Shown here piece after piece: positions 1 through 8,490 of a stretch of DNA of 61,973 nt (its first letter is position 1; every line of letters starts with the position of its first letter). The translations under genes were made by a program, and so were the position numbers. Source of the DNA: Deltaproteobacteria bacterium (GTDB taxonomy: Bacteria > Myxococcota_A > Polyangia > Haliangiales > Haliangiaceae); contig JACCTC010000312.1 in assembly GCA_013812655.1 (NCBI GenBank), forward strand, positions 1 to 61,973. The letters are read 5' to 3'. Under the pieces are notes generated by a model. The model saw only the letters and a program-made list of their open reading frames with translations. It ran no database searches and was not told the origin of the DNA.

Positions 1-276
1 ATCACCACCACCACCGCCGCCGCCGGGACGCCGTTCTTCGGCGATGTCGACGCGGAGGGCGCGGCCGGAGAGCTCCTTGCCATTGAGATCGGTGATCGCC
101 TTCTGGGCGCCATCGGGGCTCGTCATCTCGACGAAGCAGAAGCCGCGCGACTGACCGCTGGTGCGATCGATCATCAGGTGGACCGACGCGACCTCGCCGG
201 AGGTGGCGAAGTGCTGGGTGATCAGGTCCTCGGTGGCGTGATAGGGCAGGTTGCCCACGTACAGACGGTTCGACAT
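1..276 (-). CDS. RRM-type glycine-rich RNA-binding protein (3' end cut off)
   Basis: A single RNA recognition motif protein, of the kind bacteria often use as cold-inducible RNA chaperones. I translated it from the ATG at 276: RNP2 (LYVGNL) lies at residues 5-10 and RNP1 (RGFCFVEM) at 44-51, and the RRM ends near residue 83. It is followed by the start of a poly-glycine tail that runs off the window, so the C-terminus is missing. A purine-rich Shine-Dalgarno (GAGAGAG) sits just upstream of the ATG. The family identity is secure; the RNA target is unknown. The 198 bases between this gene and the next show no gene. Confidence 0.93.
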   Translation of the reverse strand, partial: MSNRLYVGNLPYHATEDLITQHFATSGEVASVHLMIDRTSGQSRGFCFVEMTSPDGAQKAITDLNGKELSGRALRVDIAEERRPGGGGGGGD

Positions 277-474
277 CGATCTCTCTCGGAATGGCTCCGC
301 GCTCCACAACTACCATCGTCCCTGGAGCCAACCGGGGCGCAGTCTCGCGGCCGCACCGCGACCGGATCGCCCCCACCTGAGGACCGTCAGCGACGGGTCA
401 GAAACGAACGTGCGAGAGCTGTATCACGTCGATTCCGGGAAGGCTAGCGCCGGTTTCCCCAACAATGTCGCGCA

Positions 475-1392
475 TCAGAGGTCGAGATCGAACGCGACGC
501 GCGCACCGATCTTGAGCGCCGTGATGTCGTCGCCATCGAGGAACGTGCGCTCCCAGGAAACGCCCAGCGCGACCCCTGGAAACAGAAACCGGGTGCGCAG
601 CGTACGACCGCCGACCGCGAATCCAACATGGATCCCATGGTCGAGGTCGCCCCAGTCGGCCTCGGTCGAGTGGCCGAGCCAGCCCGCCTCGACCTCGAGG
701 TAGGCATTCGTCAGCGTGCGCCGGTAGACCACGGGCGTCACGAAGTCGGCACCGATCACGATCGACGTCCGCTCGCCCATCGCGTCCTTCGGGAACGCCG
801 CGCTGCCGCCGAACTCGGCGCCGACATAGAGACCGTCGCCGTTCGCGAACGTACGGCCGAGCAGCAGGCGCCCGGCGCCGCCGGCACTGATATCGGTACG
901 GTCGCCGCGCGTAACCACGATGCCCTTGCCGCCGCCGCCGAACGACAGCTGCCAGCGCCGCTCCGAGATCTGGCGCCCGCGAAACGGCACCTCGGGCTCG
1001 AGCCAGAACGGGCACTCGGGCGACGCCTCCTCGGCACGCGCGAGCAGCTTCGACACCCGCGTGAGCACGAGCAGGTCCGACACCTTGTCGAGATCCTTGC
1101 CGCGCGCCTGCCACGCGGCCTCGACCGGCGCACCGCGCCGCCGCAGCTCGCCCTCGATCCACGCGCGCAGCTCGCGACGCGCGAGCGGCTCGACGCGGCA
1201 CACCGAGTCGAGCGTGCCCTCGAGGATCCCCTCGATCTCGATCCGATCGACGCCCCAGCCGGTGGCTGCCGCCACCGTGACCTGACGCTCGAGATCGCGA
1301 AACAGCGCGCGCGCCGAGCGATCCGCGGGAGCCGGTCGGTGCGCGCAACCGGCGAGCACGATCAGGAGAGCGATCGCGGTGCGGCGGAACAT
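475..1392 (-). CDS. predicted outer-membrane lipoprotein with barrel-like C-terminal half
   Basis: 305 residues. The chosen ATG at 1392 gives a lipoprotein signal peptide (MFRRTAIALLIVLAGC) with a canonical LAGC lipobox; the longer in-frame version would bury it. Upstream, TACGCT lies 8 bases before the ATG, fitting the leaderless pattern of this window. The first half is charged and helical. From about residue 130 the sequence alternates hydrophobic and polar residues with many Gly/Tyr/Phe and ends in FDLDL, as in beta-barrel or beta-sandwich envelope proteins. I do not recognise a named family. Its 3' neighbour is the RRM gene in the same orientation, about 200 bases away. Confidence 0.75.
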   Translation of the reverse strand: MFRRTAIALLIVLAGCAHRPAPADRSARALFRDLERQVTVAAATGWGVDRIEIEGILEGTLDSVCRVEPLARRELRAWIEGELRRRGAPVEAAWQARGKDLDKVSDLLVLTRVSKLLARAEEASPECPFWLEPEVPFRGRQISERRWQLSFGGGGKGIVVTRGDRTDISAGGAGRLLLGRTFANGDGLYVGAEFGGSAAFPKDAMGERTSIVIGADFVTPVVYRRTLTNAYLEVEAGWLGHSTEADWGDLDHGIHVGFAVGGRTLRTRFLFPGVALGVSWERTFLDGDDITALKIGARVAFDLDL

Positions 1393-1466
1393 CACGGCGG
1401 AGCGTAGCCCAATCGTCAGCGGAACAGCCGCCCGTACGACCTCGGGTCGTATCTCCGAGACAACCC

Positions 1467-2057
1467 TTAGCGCTTGTTCGAGCGCGCGTATTCGATCAGC
1501 TCGTCGATCTTGTCGAGACCGTACTGTCGACACGTCGCTCGAATCTCCTCGTCGTCAGCGTCGGGGTTCTGACGGAGGAGCTCGACGACGTCGGCGATGT
1601 CTTTCGGTCTACCCGCGTCGAGCTTGAGGGCGATGAGGTCCACGAGGCGTGGATATCGCAACGCGGGTCGCTCTGCCAACGAGATCGCGTTCTTGATGGC
1701 CTGCGCTGCAGGGTTGTGTCGGGGGCGCATGGGATTGGAGAAGTTGACGACCTCGACCGGCTCGAGAGGATCGCCATCCTCGTCGACCCGCTCCCAGATG
1801 ATGAGCTTGCCCCCGAGATCGTCTTGGTCGTCCGGCAAGTTGAGCTTCGCCGATAGCCCACACTCCTCGACCGAACGTCGAAGTTGAAACAGCTCATCCA
1901 GATCGACCCGCGTGCCCAGATCAAAGTCCAAGGAACCGCGGACGTAGTTGTGAATGGCCATCGCATAAGCGCCGATGACGATCGTGTCGATATTCAGGTC
2001 GCGCGCGAGCTGTGCGACGCGTTCACCGAGGTCGACGACTGATGTCTCGTCCGTCAT
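1467..2057 (-). CDS. nucleotidyltransferase-fold protein (AbiEii/MNT-like)
   Basis: 196 residues. The N-terminal stretch VIGAYAMAIH...RGSLDFDL has the G-[GA]-x-A ... R-G-[ST]-x-D-[IF]-D pattern of DNA polymerase beta-fold nucleotidyltransferases used as toxins or antitoxins (AbiEii, MNT). A later LKLDAGRPKDIADV resembles the conserved K...R-x-KD-x-x-D block of AbiEii/DUF1814-like proteins. The active-site Asp pair (DFD) is intact. No recognisable AbiEi-type or HEPN partner is adjacent; upstream are 210 bases and then the deaminase gene. It could be an orphan toxin or a house-keeping nucleotidyltransferase. Substrate and role cannot be told from the sequence. Confidence 0.72.
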   Translation of the reverse strand: MTDETSVVDLGERVAQLARDLNIDTIVIGAYAMAIHNYVRGSLDFDLGTRVDLDELFQLRRSVEECGLSAKLNLPDDQDDLGGKLIIWERVDEDGDPLEPVEVVNFSNPMRPRHNPAAQAIKNAISLAERPALRYPRLVDLIALKLDAGRPKDIADVVELLRQNPDADDEEIRATCRQYGLDKIDELIEYARSNKR

Positions 2058-2267
2058 GGTTTGCGAGCCGTTGCATCAAACGGCCACTGCGCCCGAGCTT
2101 TGTCACCAGATACATCCGGGCCAGGGACGACTTGGGGGTCTTGCGCACCTCGACCGGGTTGCTCGCGCTCTTTCCACGCCGCGCAATTTCGATCGGGTTC
2201 ACGCTGCCAGCGTGGGCGTTACGACGAAAGCCGTCAAGTAGATGTGCGTGACCGAGGTCGCCAAGCG

Positions 2268-3587
2268 TCAGCGAAATAGCCGCGCGGCGGCCTGCTTCGC
2301 GCGCTCGCGGACCTTCGGGACCTCGAGCGTCATCAGCTTTTTGTCGTGGACGACGATGTTGCCATCGACGGCGACGTGCTTGACGTCGCACGCCTGGGTC
2401 GCGTACGCGATCGCCGACCACGGGCTGCCGGTCGGCACGGTGTGCAGCGCGGTGGTGTCGACGGCGATCACGTCGGCGCGCTTGCCGATCTCGAGCGAGC
2501 CGATCTGGTTCGCGAGGCCGAGCGCGGCGGCACCGCCGAGCGTGGCCATCCGCACGACCTCGGGTGCGGGCAGCGCACGCGGCCCCGCGCGGTGTTTGTG
2601 GAGGAGCGCCGCGAGCCGCAGCTCCATGAAGCCGTCGAGGTTGTTGTTGCACGGCGCGCCGTCGGCTCCGAGCGCGACCGCGACGCCGGCCGCGATCAGC
2701 TCGGGGACCTGCGCGATGCCCGACGCGAGCTTGAGGTTCGACGACGGGCAGTGACACACGTGCGCGCCGCGCGCCGCGAGCAGCGACCGCTCCTGACTCG
2801 ACAGGTGGATGCAGTGCGCGATGCAGATGTGATCGCCGAGCAGGCCGAGCTCGTCGAGCACGACGATGTTGTCCTTGCCGAACCGCGCGCGGACGAGCGC
2901 GACCTCGCCCTCGTTCTCGCTCGCGTGGGTGTGGATGCGGACGCCGCGGGCCTTCGCCTGGACGCCGACCTCGCGCAGCAGCTCGTCGGTGCACGACAGC
3001 ACGAAGCGCGGCGCGTACGCGTAGCGCAGCCGGCCGTTCGTGCGCCCGTGCCAGCGCTTGATCAGCGCCTCGGACTCGTCGAGCGACGCCGATGTCGACT
3101 CGCGCAGCCCCGGCGGGATCTGCGGATCGTCGGCATCCATCATCGCCTTGCCGATCGTCGCGCGGATGCCGGACATCTGCGCCGCCGCGAAGATCGCGTC
3201 GGTGTGATGCACGGTGCCCATGTCGAGGATCGCGGTGGTGCCGCCGAGCAAGAGCTCCGCGCACGCGAGCTCGGCGCTCGTACCGGCCGCTTCCTCGTCG
3301 AGCGCGGCCTCGTAGGGCCAGATCACCTTGCGCAGCCAGTCGAGCAGCTCGAGATCGTCGGCGCGCCCGCGCGCGAGCGTCTGGCAGGTGTGGACGTGCG
3401 CCTGCACGAGCCCCGGCATGATCACGGTGCCGGCACAGTCGACGATCTGGTAGTCGCGGCTCTGCGGCGTGTACGACCCGCCGACGTGCGTGATCACGCC
3501 ATCCACGAACGCGACGTCACCGGGGATCACGCGGTGCGCGGGATCGATCGTGAGGATCGTGCCGCCGCGAAAAACGACCTCGCTCAT
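2268..3587 (-). CDS. TRZ/ATZ-family amidohydrolase, probable 5'-deoxyadenosine/MTA/SAH or related purine deaminase
   Basis: 439 residues, the normal size for the cytosine-deaminase-like amidohydrolases. Metal ligands are visible: HVH after PGLVQA near residue 63, HTHASE, AHCIHL, and ALGADGAP with the catalytic Asp. CPSSNLKLASG and the NNNLD block are typical of the adenosine-type (MtaD/DadD) and triazine-hydrolase group. The expected reaction is hydrolytic deamination of an adenosine derivative. The gene starts 7 bases after the cytidine deaminase stop, so it is probably the last gene of the nucleoside operon, which supports a nucleoside substrate. Guanine deaminase is an alternative; the exact substrate is inferred. 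Confidence 0.85.
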   Translation of the reverse strand: MSEVVFRGGTILTIDPAHRVIPGDVAFVDGVITHVGGSYTPQSRDYQIVDCAGTVIMPGLVQAHVHTCQTLARGRADDLELLDWLRKVIWPYEAALDEEAAGTSAELACAELLLGGTTAILDMGTVHHTDAIFAAAQMSGIRATIGKAMMDADDPQIPPGLRESTSASLDESEALIKRWHGRTNGRLRYAYAPRFVLSCTDELLREVGVQAKARGVRIHTHASENEGEVALVRARFGKDNIVVLDELGLLGDHICIAHCIHLSSQERSLLAARGAHVCHCPSSNLKLASGIAQVPELIAAGVAVALGADGAPCNNNLDGFMELRLAALLHKHRAGPRALPAPEVVRMATLGGAAALGLANQIGSLEIGKRADVIAVDTTALHTVPTGSPWSAIAYATQACDVKHVAVDGNIVVHDKKLMTLEVPKVRERAKQAAARLFR

Positions 3588-3594
3588 AAGAAGA

Positions 3595-3990
3595 CTACGG
3601 CAGCTCGCGGCCGGAGAAGCCAGCAGGGAGCAGCTCGGCGAGCGTCCACGAGCGATGCTCGCCGGCGGGGTTGATCGAGGTGACCGTCACGGCCGCAGGA
3701 TCGCTCGCGAACTCGAACAGGACCTGCCGGCACGCGCCGCACGGCGACGATGGCGGCGACGCGTTCGTGGACACGACGACCTCCTCGAGCTCGCGTGCGC
3801 CGACGGCCGCCGCCGCGAACATCGCGGTCCGCTCGGCGCACATCGCGAGCCCGTACGACGCGTTCTCGACGTTCGCGCCCTCGAAGATCTTGCCGCTCAC
3901 GCGGAGCGCCGCGCCCACCGTGAACTTCGAGTACGGCGCATACGCGCGCTGCTGTGCGGCGATGGCAAGGCGGTGAAGATCGGTAGTCAT
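3595..3990 (-). CDS. cdd: cytidine deaminase
   Basis: 131 residues, the length of homotetrameric cytidine deaminases. The zinc/catalytic motif CAERTAMFAAA (catalytic Glu) and the second zinc motif PCGACRQVLFEF are intact, and the N-terminal AYAPYSKFTVGAAL is the usual substrate-binding segment. It converts (deoxy)cytidine to (deoxy)uridine, which the pyrimidine phosphorylase encoded upstream can cleave. It sits between the small coupled exported protein (62-base gap) and the deaminase (7-base gap). Confidence 0.95.
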   Translation of the reverse strand: MTTDLHRLAIAAQQRAYAPYSKFTVGAALRVSGKIFEGANVENASYGLAMCAERTAMFAAAAVGARELEEVVVSTNASPPSSPCGACRQVLFEFASDPAAVTVTSINPAGEHRSWTLAELLPAGFSGRELP

Positions 3991-4052
3991 GAAGGTTAGC
4001 TACTGGCTGACATTACGACAGGCTCGGATCCTTCGACGCGATACGCCACTAC

Positions 4053-4448
4053 TTAGAGTCGGCACGCTGCGGGATATGCGTCGCCGTACCGCACACTGCC
4101 GTCAGCGATTGTCACGGTCATGCAACCCACGGCCGTGGCGCCGTTCAAAGCGTCCATTGGAAACAGTTTCTCGATGGGCTGGCCTGTAGTCCATGCCCCG
4201 CAAGGCTGACAGCGTTGATGAGTTGCGGCGTGAATGAACCCATCTATGTTGTGATCAGGACCGTGGCTCTTTCGAAGACGAAGAAGTGACACAAGCCCTT
4301 GGCCGCTCACATCTTTGGGCACCCCGTGGACGTCCTTGACCATCGGAACTAGCGCAGGCACACATTCGCAAGTGGGCCGCACGGATGGCGACTTCTCACA
4401 ACCCAGTGTGAACAACACCATCACCGACAGGTCACGCGCGGGTCTCAC
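4053..4448 (-). CDS. small exported/lipoprotein-like protein of the nucleoside operon, GTG start
   Basis: 131 residues, unrecognised. I chose GTG at 4448 because its GTGA overlaps the TGA stop of the purine nucleoside phosphorylase and because it gives a complete signal peptide (V-RPARDLSVMVLFTLGC). The lipobox is imperfect (Thr at -3). A later ATG at 4421 would remove the basic n-region. The mature part has two Cys pairs (CEC, CQPC) and two further Cys, so disulfides in the periplasm are likely. Tight coupling to phosphorylase genes suggests a role in nucleoside capture or sensing, but that is inference. The next gene, cdd, is 62 bases on. Confidence 0.7.
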   Translation of the reverse strand: MRPARDLSVMVLFTLGCEKSPSVRPTCECVPALVPMVKDVHGVPKDVSGQGLVSLLRLRKSHGPDHNIDGFIHAATHQRCQPCGAWTTGQPIEKLFPMDALNGATAVGCMTVTIADGSVRYGDAYPAACRL

Positions 4449-5310
4449 GACGCCCCGAGCTCCTTCTTCGCGACGAGCGCGCCGAGGATCGCGTCGAGCA
4501 GCGACTCGAAGGTCTTGCGGACGCGCGAGGCGGTCTCGGTGACCTCGTCGTGCGAGAGCTCCTGGCCGGTGATGCCGGCGGCCTGGTTGGTGATGCACGA
4601 GATGCCGATCACGCGGGCGCCCATGTGGCGCGCGACGCAGACCTCGGGGACGGTCGACATGCCCGTCGCGTCGGCGCCGAGGCCCTGCAGCATCTTGACC
4701 TCCGCGGGGGTCTCGTAGGTCGGGCCGGGCATCGCGACGTAGACGCCTTCCTCGAGCGAGACGCCGGCGCCCGAGGCGGCGTGCTTGGCGAGCGTGCGGA
4801 GCTCGGGCGAGTACGCCTTCGTCATGTCGGGGAACCGTGGGCCGAGCCGCTCGTCGTTGGGGCCGCGCAACGCGTGATCGCGGAGCAGATCGATGTGATC
4901 GCGGATCAGCATCAGCGTGCCGGGCGCCCACAATGGATTCAGGCCGCCGGCGGCGTTCGTGACGATGATGACCTTCGCGCCGAGCGCGACGAGCACGCGC
5001 GCGGGGAACGCGGCGGTCGCGGCGCTGTGGCCCTCGTACATGTGGACGCGGCCCTGCATCGCGACGCAGCACGCGCCGCCGCGCTCGCCGAGCACGAGCC
5101 GGCCCTTGTGGCCGACGACGTGGGACTGCGGGAAGTGCGGGATGTCGCCGTAGTCGATCGCGACGGACTTGGCGAACCCGTCCGCGAACCCGCCGAGGCC
5201 CGAGCCGAGGATCAGGCCGACGTGCGGCACGAAGTCCGTGCGCTCGCGAACGGCCTGCGCCGCGGCGTGCACGCGATCGTAAAGTGTCGGCGGGAGGTTC
5301 TCGGCGTGGT

Positions 5311-5314
<4 letters not shown>
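4445..5314 (-). CDS. purine nucleoside phosphorylase, trimeric type
   Basis: 289 residues; phosphorolysis of (deoxy)inosine and (deoxy)guanosine to base plus (deoxy)ribose-1-phosphate in the cytoplasm. Family landmarks: the phosphate-binding loop ILGSGLGG near residue 35, GHKG, the YEGH segment, TNAAGGLN, GPTYETPAE, and TGMSTVPEV followed by a conserved ITNQAAG (purine-binding Asn). These mark the trimeric (punA/human-type) family rather than hexameric DeoD. The ATG overlaps the stop of the pyrimidine phosphorylase gene (ATGA), and its own stop overlaps the GTG of the small exported protein, so three genes are coupled. Confidence 0.94.
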
Positions 5315-6636
<1,322 letters not shown>

Positions 6637-6658
6637 CGATCTATTGTCGTGGAGGCCC

Positions 6659-6698
6659 GAGACCCTTGGGAATGCCGGCGCGCCTGAATCGCTCCCGA
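6659..6698. repeat. 40-bp direct repeat, copy 1 (left of toxin-antitoxin pair)
   Basis: Matches 7354-7393 at 36 of 40 bases in the same orientation; the four mismatches are at repeat positions 14, 17, 27 and 35. It contains the palindrome GGCGCGCC. It lies between the toxin stop (6740) and the deoA start (6636), 23 bases from the deoA GTG, and covers the place where the -35 of deoA should be. Confidence 0.9.
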
Positions 6699-6739
6699 CG
6701 CAGTGCGTAGGAGATCCGGACCGGTCTCACGTGGGACCG

Positions 6740-7054
6740 CTATTTCAGGATGCGCGTGCGCCAGTATCCGGGCTGCTTGCTCGTGTGTGCGATCGCGAGC
6801 ACCACGAGTTGATCCGTAAAGACGCCGTAGACCACGAGATACGGATGCCCCTTCACCTTGGCCCGGCGGATCTCGAAAGGTCCCGGGACCAGCCGCCATC
6901 GTGGTGCCGATCGGGGCAGCACCTGGATCCGGCGAACGATACGCGCGACCACCTGTTCGAGGTCCTGACCACGACTCGCCCGGTCCTCGTCGTCGTATGC
7001 GACCGCGCCGCGAAGCTCGTCGCGCGCCTCCGGGTGATATCGCGCGCGCTTCAC
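6740..7054 (-). CDS. ParE/RelE-family toxin of a type II toxin-antitoxin pair
   Basis: 104 residues. The GTG at 7054 overlaps the antitoxin stop as GTGA, which decides the start. The sequence follows the ParE pattern: ARYHPEARDEL at the N-terminus, a helix with EQVVARIVRRIQVLP, then RRAKVKGHPYLVVYGVF (the conserved beta-strand core) and LVVLAIAHTSKQPGYW near the end. ParE toxins poison gyrase and RelE toxins cleave mRNA; which applies here is unknown. The pair is bracketed by two 40-bp repeats and separates the deo genes from their probable relative deoC. Confidence 0.88.
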   Translation of the reverse strand: MKRARYHPEARDELRGAVAYDDEDRASRGQDLEQVVARIVRRIQVLPRSAPRWRLVPGPFEIRRAKVKGHPYLVVYGVFTDQLVVLAIAHTSKQPGYWRTRILK

Positions 7055-7281
7055 CGTCGCGAGCTGCGCAGCTCGGCGTGCACTTCGTCGGCGTCGATCA
7101 GCTCCACACGATCGGCGGCCACGTCCGCCATGCGGCGTTCGATCTCCGCTGACCACGCGCGTTCCCATTCCGGATCGACCGATTCGTCGACGAGGCTCTC
7201 GTAGAGCTCGTCCGCCAGCTCCTGACGCTCCTCGGGCGAGAGCGTCAACAGCTCGGTGCGCAGCTCGGGACGGATCGACAT
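7051..7281 (-). CDS. antitoxin, TIGR02574-type addiction module component
   Basis: 76 residues. LTLSPEERQELADELYESL followed by DPEWERAWSAEIERRM and a C-terminal DADEVHAELR matches the well-known small helical antitoxins (TIGR02574) that pair with ParE-like toxins. It precedes and overlaps the toxin gene, the usual order. TAAACT lies 7 bases upstream of its ATG as a probable -10 element. Such antitoxins lack an obvious DNA-binding domain, so autoregulation is not certain. Confidence 0.88.
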   Translation of the reverse strand: MSIRPELRTELLTLSPEERQELADELYESLVDESVDPEWERAWSAEIERRMADVAADRVELIDADEVHAELRSSRR

Positions 7282-7353
7282 CGAGACCAGTTTAGCGCAC
7301 GCCGTGACCGGCGACGCGCAGGGATTTTCACGGTTTCCGCGAGGTCCGGGTTT

Positions 7354-7393
7354 GAGACCCTTGGGATTGTCGGCGCGCCCGAATCGCGCCCGA
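7354..7393. repeat. 40-bp direct repeat, copy 2 (right of toxin-antitoxin pair)
   Basis: Second copy of the repeat at 6659-6698 (36/40 identical, same orientation). It lies 73 bases upstream of the antitoxin ATG and 57 bases upstream of the divergent lipoprotein gene at 7451. With copy 1 it brackets exactly the toxin-antitoxin pair, leaving about 655 bases between copies. Confidence 0.9.
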
Positions 7394-7450
7394 TAATGGC
7401 GCGCGGGGTTTGGGGTGGGAGCACCCGCAAATCACGCGTACGATCCGAGC

Positions 7451-8020
7451 ATGATCCGACGCATCGTCTGCGCCGTGCTGATCACCGCCGGCGCGACCGG
7501 CTGCCTGCTCGACCGTCATCGCAAGGACCGTCCCGCCCGCTTCGTCGTCGGCACCCACGCGCGCGGCCTCGCGACCGGCACCGCGACCGCGGCACCCGCG
7601 AGCGACGTCGCGGCGCGCACGACGACCGAGCCGGCCTCCGCCAGCCACGGCGCGAAGACGCTGACCGGGCAGTTCACGATGGTGACGCAGCACCTGCTCT
7701 ACGGCGGCGTCGAGGTCGAGGCAGGCGTCCTCGAGGAGCGCGGCTCGAACTTCGGCGGTGCCTACGGCGTCGTCGGCGCCGAGCAGGTCTCGCGGGCAGG
7801 CGCGATCGGCGTCGAGCTGGTAGGCGGCTGGCGCGGCCTGCGCGAGCGACTCGGGGCGACCGACGTCAACACGTACGTCGCCGAGCCTCGGGTCCGCGCG
7901 CAGCTCCGGCTCGGGCCACAGCTCATGCTCGGAGCGGTCGCGGGTGCCACCGTCGGCGAGCGCGGATCGTGGATGGCCGGGCTGACGCTCGGCTTCCACT
8001 CGCACGCGTTCGGGCGTTGA
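7451..8020 (+). CDS. predicted envelope lipoprotein
   Basis: 189 residues, unrecognised. Starting at 7451 gives MIRRIVCAVLITAGATGC, a lipoprotein-like signal with Cys 18 (lipobox imperfect). After an Ala/Thr-rich linker the remainder (from about residue 70) is Gly-rich with alternating hydrophobic residues (LLYGGVEVEAGVLEERG, LMLGAVAGATVGERG), which suggests a small beta-rich domain. TACGAT sits 6 bases before the ATG. It is transcribed divergently from the toxin-antitoxin pair and converges on the next gene with 5 bases between stops. Confidence 0.72.
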   Translation: MIRRIVCAVLITAGATGCLLDRHRKDRPARFVVGTHARGLATGTATAAPASDVAARTTTEPASASHGAKTLTGQFTMVTQHLLYGGVEVEAGVLEERGSNFGGAYGVVGAEQVSRAGAIGVELVGGWRGLRERLGATDVNTYVAEPRVRAQLRLGPQLMLGAVAGATVGERGSWMAGLTLGFHSHAFGR

Positions 8021-8025
8021 TCTGA

Positions 8026-8448
8026 TCAGGCCATCGCGACGAGGAGCTGCGAGCCGTCGTAGAAGCCCTGGCCGTCGGACTGGGTGAGCCCCGTCGAGAT
8101 CGAGGGCAGCACGGTCCACAGCGGGCCGAGCTGCTGCCAGGTCACCGCCGGATCGCGCTCGCCGTCGAGGATGTGCAGCGTCACGATCGAGCGCGTGCCG
8201 CGCAGCCGGCCGATCACCTGCTGCGCCGCCGGGTTGCCGAGGCGCTCGAGCTGGCCGACGTGCGCGGCGAGATCCTCGTCGAACAGATCGCTCGGCGCGG
8301 CGCTGATCTCGAGCTCGCCGAGGAGATCCGGGCCCCGCGTGAGCTCGCCGCCGTCGATCTTGAACGTCGGGTCGACGCTCTTGAGCCCGGCCGCGATCGC
8401 CTTGAGCGAGACGATCGCGTCGGCGAAGTACCTCACGTGATAACCCAC
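8026..8448 (-). CDS. hypothetical protein, 140 aa
   Basis: I recognise no domain. The start is GTG at 8448 with a strong GGGGGAG Shine-Dalgarno 6 bases upstream. The protein is soluble and acidic, with no signal peptide or membrane segment. It opens with a helical segment (YFADAIVSLKAIAAGLKSV) and contains VTLHILDGERDPAVTWQQLGPLW, which looks like the end of an alpha/beta domain. It stands alone between a lipoprotein gene on the other strand and the TIGR02996 gene 42 bases downstream. Confidence 0.68.
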   Translation of the reverse strand: MGYHVRYFADAIVSLKAIAAGLKSVDPTFKIDGGELTRGPDLLGELEISAAPSDLFDEDLAAHVGQLERLGNPAAQQVIGRLRGTRSIVTLHILDGERDPAVTWQQLGPLWTVLPSISTGLTQSDGQGFYDGSQLLVAMA

Positions 8449-8490
8449 GGCTAGCTCCCCCGGGACATGCAGTCAGCGCTGAGCACGGGC

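Noticed and set aside
2023..2202. 59-codon GTG frame ahead of the nucleotidyltransferase
   Set aside because: Overlaps the downstream start by 35 bases and has no ribosome site or recognised motif; mentioned only as a possible partner.
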